From a bacterium (GTDB lineage Bacteria > AUK180 > JAQVHJ01), in NCBI GenBank assembly GCA_028696285.1, contig JAQVHJ010000060.1, forward strand, positions 1 through 9,554: DNA of 9,554 nt. Direction: 5' to 3'. The notes under the pieces are model-generated. The model did no database searches. It saw only the letters and a program-made list of their open reading frames with translations, and was not told where the DNA came from. This document shows positions 5,631 to 9,554 of the stretch, piece after piece. A program made the translations under genes and the position numbers. Each line of letters opens with the position of its first letter. Within the stretch, counting starts at the first letter, position 1.

Positions 5631-8102
5631 GTGAAACGGATCTCATATCAGAACACTGTAATTGTCCCGAACATTATCTCCATATTTTTTCTGATTTTAT
5701 TTTCTATTATCGATTCAACCGCAGAGAAGTATGGGTTCTTCCCTCTTGCTTTTTTTATTTTCAAAACATATGAACAATCAAAATTATTCTTTTTAGGCAT
5801 AGCTGCTTCTATTTCAATCACAAATCTTTTTTATATTTCATTTTACACTTTTGAAATATTAAGGGAATCTTTTCTCTTTTTATCATTAAAATTAAAACCC
5901 ATTAAAAATAAAAGGGAGGAAAAGATCATGAAGACTTTAAATAATTTCCGGCCGGAGCTGAAGACCCTCATTTATATTCAGGACTTATTTGAAACATTAA
6001 CGGCTGCACGGGTAGATAAAAGTATTTTATCTATTTTAAAAGCCCCGTCTGAATACCTTCTTGTTTCTCAAGACAAGAAATCCCATTTTAAAACAGTATC
6101 TGCAGCATTAGAAAAAGCTGAAGCCAATTCAGTAATTTTAATTCAATCCGTTAATGGTCCTCAAAAAATTGAAATAAATAAACCCGTTGCATTAATAAGT
6201 CTTTCTGAATCTCTGGAAGAACAGAAGTCTCTCGATCTGTCAGAACACCTTTCAATCAATTCTTCAAAAGTCCTCATTTCCGGATTTTATTTCACTAATT
6301 TTAAACAGGATATTAAAAGTAATTTCGTAATTGAACAAAATAATCTGTGTTTTCATAAGTGCTCATTTCATTTTCACCTCAATGATGGGGAACTGCGGAA
6401 ATCGAGAATCCCTGGTTTTGAAGTTGTAAAAGTATGCAATTTTTATATGATTGACTGTGAATTACAGACGTCTGAATCGTGCGTAACGGTCTCGTCCGGA
6501 AAATCAATCATTTTAAATCAATGTCAATTCTACTCCAATAATAGTCCTGCTTTACTTTTAGACAATAAATCCTCGGCGCAAATCAATTCATGTACATGCA
6601 TCAGCGAAAGCAGCTCCGGGATCGTATTAAAAAACGGTTCAAAATTAAACGGATCAAAAATTACTGTTTCAATCATGAAAAAATCCGGTATCTCGGTAGT
6701 AAATAATTCAGAATTAATCCTCAATGAATATTCTGTTGAAAACGGAATCAACGGCATCTTGGTTCTTAATAATTCAAGATTAGAAATAAAAAAAGGTTAT
6801 TTTCTTGAAAATCAAAATGGAATTAAAATAGGGGACTCATCCAAAGCTGAAATTAACGGTTGCCGATTTAAAAAATGTAAATCAGGTATTTCAATATTCA
6901 ATAACGGCTCCGGAAATTTGAAGAATATCTCTGCGGAAAATTGCGATGATGGAATAAATATTTATAATACAAAAGAAGTATATCTAAGTAACTGCAAAAT
7001 TTCAGGGAGTACAAACACCGGTATTTCATTTAACTTATTCAATTCAGGTATGATTATAAATTCATCATTTACAGACAACTATATCCATATTAAAGCTGTT
7101 AACTCCCGCCTTTCATTTGATAATTCGAAATTTTTCCTGGCAAAGACAAAGGGAATAACCGCTGAACAAGGATCTATTTTTCAGTTCAACCAATGCACTA
7201 TTCAAAATTCAAATAATTGTCAATTTGAAGCGAAAGATAATTCTGAAGCATCTTTTACCAATTGTGAGGTTTCATCTGGAGGTGAGATCGGTTTAATTGC
7301 GCAAAACCAATCAACCTTAAACATTAACAACTCTGCTATATTCAATAATCAGGATGGCGGCGTTTTTTCCTTTTATAAAAGTTCATTAAAAATTAATACA
7401 TCTCAGATTCATTCAAATGGAAAATTCGGAGTCGGCCTTTATAATAATAGTTCTCTGAATATAAACAATTCAAGGATCTTTTCAAATGAAAATTATGGAA
7501 TAAGATGCGAATTAAAGTCAACGATGATTTCCAATGATTCTACACTGTATGAAAACAGTTTGGCGGGAATAGGTTGTTTCGATTCTTCTGAATGTACTGT
7601 TAATTTTTGTTTTATTCACTCTCATAATAACACAGGAATATACATTGATGATAATTCAAATGGATTGATTGAATCTTCAAAAATCAATAAAGGTAATCAC
7701 TCCGGAATACTTATATCTAAAAAAAGTACTGCAAAGATTTTAAACTCAGAACTGATAAAGAATATTTTCTCCTCTGTTATTGTTTCCGATTATTCCGAAC
7801 TATTTATAGAAGACTGTGTAATTGCAGATAATACAGAATATGGCTGCGGTATTTTCGAAAATTCAACAGCTTTATTGAATAGAATAAATATTTCCGGTTG
7901 TAGAATAGGAATTGCTATCTTAAAAGATAATAATATTAAAATAGAGAATTCAAAGGTCATTAATAACTTTGAATACGGAGTATATATAAAAGAAGGAAAT
8001 ATTGATTCGAAAAACACCGATTTCTCCGGGAATTACATTGATCCTGTATATATTGTTGAAGATCCTGTTGAGACATACGGGGACTCAGCATTCTTCCCTT
8101 GA
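5631..8102 (+). CDS. Membrane-anchored right-handed parallel beta-helix protein (823 aa)
   Basis: GTG start with GGAGAGGAG directly upstream (5619-5627). There is no signal peptide. Two hydrophobic helices span about residues 10-27 and 52-77, with a short hydrophobic stretch at 36-44, followed by a basic tail (K87-K98) that by the positive-inside rule places the rest in the cytoplasm. Residues about 140-195 match the start of pectin-lyase-like beta-helices: YLLVSQD..SHFKTVSAALEKA....ILIQSVNG...IEINKPVALIS. From about 330 to 790 there are roughly 21 regular coils of 22-23 residues, each opening with a Gly-Ile/Val word (GIVLKNGS, GILVLNNS, GVGLYNNS, GIYIDDNS, GVYIKEGN) and rich in Asn/Ser ladders. 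No Asp/Arg/His catalytic set of polysaccharide lyases was recognised, so a scaffold or binding role is more likely than an enzyme. About 22 cysteines without pairing order fit a reducing compartment. The final residues (DPVETYGDSAFFP) look like a disordered tail. Function unknown. Confidence 0.85.
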   Translation: MKRISYQNTVIVPNIISIFFLILFSIIDSTAEKYGFFPLAFFIFKTYEQSKLFFLGIAASISITNLFYISFYTFEILRESFLFLSLKLKPIKNKREEKIMKTLNNFRPELKTLIYIQDLFETLTAARVDKSILSILKAPSEYLLVSQDKKSHFKTVSAALEKAEANSVILIQSVNGPQKIEINKPVALISLSESLEEQKSLDLSEHLSINSSKVLISGFYFTNFKQDIKSNFVIEQNNLCFHKCSFHFHLNDGELRKSRIPGFEVVKVCNFYMIDCELQTSESCVTVSSGKSIILNQCQFYSNNSPALLLDNKSSAQINSCTCISESSSGIVLKNGSKLNGSKITVSIMKKSGISVVNNSELILNEYSVENGINGILVLNNSRLEIKKGYFLENQNGIKIGDSSKAEINGCRFKKCKSGISIFNNGSGNLKNISAENCDDGINIYNTKEVYLSNCKISGSTNTGISFNLFNSGMIINSSFTDNYIHIKAVNSRLSFDNSKFFLAKTKGITAEQGSIFQFNQCTIQNSNNCQFEAKDNSEASFTNCEVSSGGEIGLIAQNQSTLNINNSAIFNNQDGGVFSFYKSSLKINTSQIHSNGKFGVGLYNNSSLNINNSRIFSNENYGIRCELKSTMISNDSTLYENSLAGIGCFDSSECTVNFCFIHSHNNTGIYIDDNSNGLIESSKINKGNHSGILISKKSTAKILNSELIKNIFSSVIVSDYSELFIEDCVIADNTEYGCGIFENSTALLNRINISGCRIGIAILKDNNIKIENSKVINNFEYGVYIKEGNIDSKNTDFSGNYIDPVYIVEDPVETYGDSAFFP
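5914..5930 (+). promoter_or_regulatory. Strong internal ribosome binding site and in-frame ATG (codon 100)
   Basis: GGGAGG at 5914-5919 lies 8 bases before an ATG at 5928-5930 that is in frame with the beta-helix gene (Met100). This site matches the Shine-Dalgarno consensus at least as well as the one at the GTG start. Use of it would give a 724-residue protein without the two membrane helices but with the whole beta-helix. The purine-rich run also encodes Lys-Arg-Glu-Glu-Lys, so the match could be incidental. Confidence 0.45.
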
Positions 8103-8170
8103 TATTGAAATATAAAGCAATCGGCAAACCGAAAATTGTGATAAATCAGTTCCGGTTCTAGCTCTATATT

Positions 8171-8252
8171 GAGATTGCTTCTGGTTGCATGCAACCCATC
8201 GCAATGACGAATATCGTTATTTATCATTGCGAGCCATAAGCGAAGCAATCTC
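8171..8252. repeat. Compound palindromic repeat element (about 82 bp)
   Basis: GAGATTGCTTC (8171-8181) is exactly complementary to GAAGCAATCTC (8242-8252). Nested inside, TCGCAATGA (8199-8207) matches TCATTGCGA (8224-8232), and a small ACGA/TCGT stem lies in its loop. The perfect 14-bp palindrome GGTTGCATGCAACC (8183-8196) sits between the left arms. The element can fold into a branched cruciform. GAGATTGCTTC...CGCAATGA-type elements are, from memory, dispersed palindromic repeats in several bacterial lineages. Confidence 0.7.
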
Positions 8253-8263
8253 TCTTCGTTTTT

Positions 8264-8280
8264 CGAATCACGAATCACGA
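8264..8280. repeat. Short 7-bp tandem repeat
   Basis: CGAATCA is repeated twice and followed by a partial third unit (CGA). It lies directly after the compound palindrome and may be its variable edge. No function is visible. Confidence 0.5.
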
Positions 8281-8351
8281 TTTATATATTCTCTTCTTAA
8301 TCCTTATAATCCCTGACAAAAATTCTTCTCGCATCCACTGCTTTGTTAAAC

Positions 8352-8499
8352 ATCAATTGCTTTAAACATCAGCAACATCAGCATAAATGTTATATTACAA
8401 ATTTTTCAATTTACAATTTTAAATCTTAAATGCGAAGCGGTCAATTTTCAATCGAGGTCTTTTTGTGATGTCATATGTCATGGGCCGGCACCTTTTTCT
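8352..8499. repeat. Direct repeat unit, copy 1
   Basis: About 148 bp that recurs 196-197 bp downstream. The last 88 bp (8412-8499) are identical to 8608-8695; the first 60 bp are diverged with several substitutions and one indel. It contains AATGCGAAGCGGTCAATTTT, the 7-bp direct repeat ATGTCATATGTCAT, and ends in GGGCCGGCACCTTTTTCT. There is no open frame of interest. Confidence 0.8.
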
Positions 8500-8548
8500 T
8501 CATGTCCTTCATGGTAAAATATATTTACATCCTTTAGTTTCTTCAAGT

Positions 8549-8695
8549 ATCAGTTGCACTAAACATCCGCACCATCCGCATAAATGCTATGTTTCCAATT
8601 TTCAATCTACAATTTTAAATCTTAAATGCGAAGCGGTCAATTTTCAATCGAGGTCTTTTTGTGATGTCATATGTCATGGGCCGGCACCTTTTTCT
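8549..8695. repeat. Direct repeat unit, copy 2, abutting the exporter stop codon
   Basis: Second copy of the repeat, with identity to copy 1 strict over 8608-8695 and looser over 8549-8607. It ends one base before the complement of the exporter's TAA at 8697-8699. On the exporter's strand the repeat is thus the immediate 3' untranslated region and begins with AAAAAGGTGCCGGCCC. Sharp loss of identity right after 8499/8695 marks the edge of the unit. Confidence 0.8.
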
Positions 8696-8696
8696 G

Positions 8697-9554
8697 TTAA
8701 TCGCTTTTCTTTTCAGTAATTGTTTCACATGGTTTCTTTGCCATTGCTTCCTTGAAACTGATATGTTCCTCAAACCTGGTCAGTTTCAATTTCCCAAAGA
8801 AATCATCTACCATTGAATATATTACAGGAATAACAAATAATGTCAATGTTGTTGCGAATGCTAATCCGAATGCAATGCTTACCGCCATCGGTTTCCAATC
8901 CATCGCAGCAGAGGAGTGGGACAGGATCATCGGCATGAACCCCGCTATTGTTGTAATGGTAGTAAGTAAAATAGGACGTAATCTCGTCGCACCCGCATCA
9001 ATCAGTGAATTCCACCGGTCGGTTCCGCTTTCTCTTTCCTTATTAACGAAGTCAACCAGGACTAGTGAATCGTTCACAACAACCCCTGCAAGAGCAACAA
9101 CCGCAACCAATGTCATCAGTGAGAATGGAAGATTGGTAATCAATAATCCTAAAATAACCCCGATAATTGAAAACGGGATTGTGGTCATAACGATAAGCGG
9201 CTGAACCCAGGAATTAAACTGTGTTGCTAAAATAGTATATACGAGAATTAACGCCACCACGAATGCAAGGTATAATGAACGGTATGACTTCGTCTGCTCT
9301 TCCTTCACCCCGCCGTATTCAAGCCGGTACCCGGGAAATCTTCCTGTAAAATTAGAGAAGACCCCTTCCTTCTTCAGAAGTTTATTTCCCATCAAGATCT
9401 CTGTTACTTCATCAGGGTTTCTACGTTTTGTCTTGCCGTTAATATTATATACACCTGTCGCGGCAGTAATGGTTATTAACCTTTTTTCGTCCCGGTGTTC
9501 AATAACTGAATATCCGGATGTAATTCTGAATTCTGCCAATTCCTTCAACGGACT
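8697..9554 (-). CDS. RND-family (HAE1/AcrB-type) efflux transporter, C-terminal part, cut by window edge
   Basis: The frame is open to the last base of the window; 285 codons are visible, about the last quarter of a protein usually near 1,030 residues. The visible part begins in the periplasmic domain (SPLKELAEFRITSG, ..IEHRDEKRLITITA.). It then has the membrane block of the second half: YLAFVVALILVYTILATQF, the FNSWVQPLIVMTTIPFSIIG loop, LPFSLMTLVAVVALAGVVVNDSLVLVDFVN, GATRLRPILLTTITTIAGFMPMIL and AVSIAFGLAFATTLTLFVIPVIYSMVDDF. These are hallmark motifs of proton-driven RND exporters of the inner membrane. In TM10 the segment GVVVNDSLVL carries Asn where AcrB has its proton-relay Lys940, as in many HAE1-group members. 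A hydrophilic tail of about 37 residues ends in Lys/Ser/Asp. Substrate unknown; the adaptor and outer-membrane partners would lie outside the window. Confidence 0.92.
   Translation of the reverse strand, partial: SPLKELAEFRITSGYSVIEHRDEKRLITITAATGVYNINGKTKRRNPDEVTEILMGNKLLKKEGVFSNFTGRFPGYRLEYGGVKEEQTKSYRSLYLAFVVALILVYTILATQFNSWVQPLIVMTTIPFSIIGVILGLLITNLPFSLMTLVAVVALAGVVVNDSLVLVDFVNKERESGTDRWNSLIDAGATRLRPILLTTITTIAGFMPMILSHSSAAMDWKPMAVSIAFGLAFATTLTLFVIPVIYSMVDDFFGKLKLTRFEEHISFKEAMAKKPCETITEKKSD

Larger units (their letters stand above)
8103..8696. other. Gene-free convergent intergenic region filled with repeats
   Basis: This stretch lies between the stop codons of two convergent genes. It contains no credible coding frame. 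It holds a compound palindromic element (8171-8252), a 7-bp tandem CGAATCA (8264-8280), and two copies of a 147-bp direct repeat (8352-8499 and 8549-8695). A TTCATG repeat (8498-8515) lies between the two copies. The only terminator candidate for the beta-helix gene is a weak TCGG-CAAA-CCGA hairpin at 8121-8132 without a T-run. Confidence 0.65.

Noticed and set aside
8121..8132. TCGG-CAAA-CCGA hairpin as terminator of the beta-helix gene
   Set aside because: The stem is only four pairs and is followed by AAAATTG rather than a T-run.
8033..8278. 81-codon minus-strand frame
   Set aside because: It runs through the palindromic repeat and the end of the beta-helix gene, and its peptide is just a translation of the repeat arms.
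8465..8719. 84-codon plus-strand frame
   Set aside because: It is made of the direct repeat and overlaps the end of the exporter gene, with no ribosome site or domain.
8697..9554. Exporter fragment as a pseudogene
   Set aside because: The frame stays open to the window edge and has normal conserved motifs, so the truncation is only from the window boundary.

Overview
The window looks like an AT-rich chromosomal segment from a diderm (Gram-negative-type) bacterium. It encodes an outer-membrane-barrel-like protein, four lipoproteins with clear lipoboxes, and the C-terminal part of an RND exporter. Two promoters fit the sigma-70 consensus very closely (one exactly TTGACA-17-TATAAT), and most genes have good Shine-Dalgarno sites. 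That argues against typical Bacteroidota, which use other -10/-35 sequences and rarely use SD sites. The phylum cannot be fixed from this sequence alone; a repeat-rich candidate phylum such as Cloacimonadota, or a deltaproteobacterium- or spirochaete-like lineage, is only a guess.

Layout. (1) 1-4886: a perfect consensus promoter (100-128) drives a tight plus-strand operon of five exported proteins. The first (151-903) is a small beta-barrel-like protein. The next four (921-4886) are tandem paralogous lipoproteins of 319-320 residues, each a predicted six-bladed NHL beta-propeller tethered by a lipidated Cys19. (2) 4887-5314: about 430 bp without genes, filled with relics of dispersed repeats and hairpins, including a 14-bp inverted copy of a sequence lying just upstream of the operon promoter. 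(3) 5315-5630: an extended -10 sigma-70 promoter followed by a leader of about 280 nt that carries eight copies of a GGTRAANCC-type element, mostly 14 nt apart, plus short hairpins. (4) 5631-8102: an 823-residue protein with two N-terminal membrane helices and a long right-handed parallel beta-helix of about 21 regular coils that probably faces the cytoplasm. A strong internal Shine-Dalgarno site and in-frame ATG at codon 100 could yield a soluble form. (5) 8103-8696: about 590 bp of non-coding repeats, namely a compound palindromic element and two copies of a roughly 147-bp direct repeat, the second ending 1 bp from the exporter's stop codon. (6) 8697-9554, minus strand: the C-terminal 285 codons of an HAE1/AcrB-type RND exporter, cut by the window edge.

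How the genes may work together: the first five genes look like one envelope module, with a barrel protein plus a paralogous set of lipid-anchored propellers. NHL propellers usually serve as protein- or ligand-binding platforms, so a surface or periplasmic scaffold or receptor set is plausible but is an inference. The beta-helix gene has its own promoter and leader and no visible functional link to the operon. The points most worth following up are the 14-nt repeat leader RNA, the membrane-tethered probably cytoplasmic beta-helix with two possible starts, and the propeller array.
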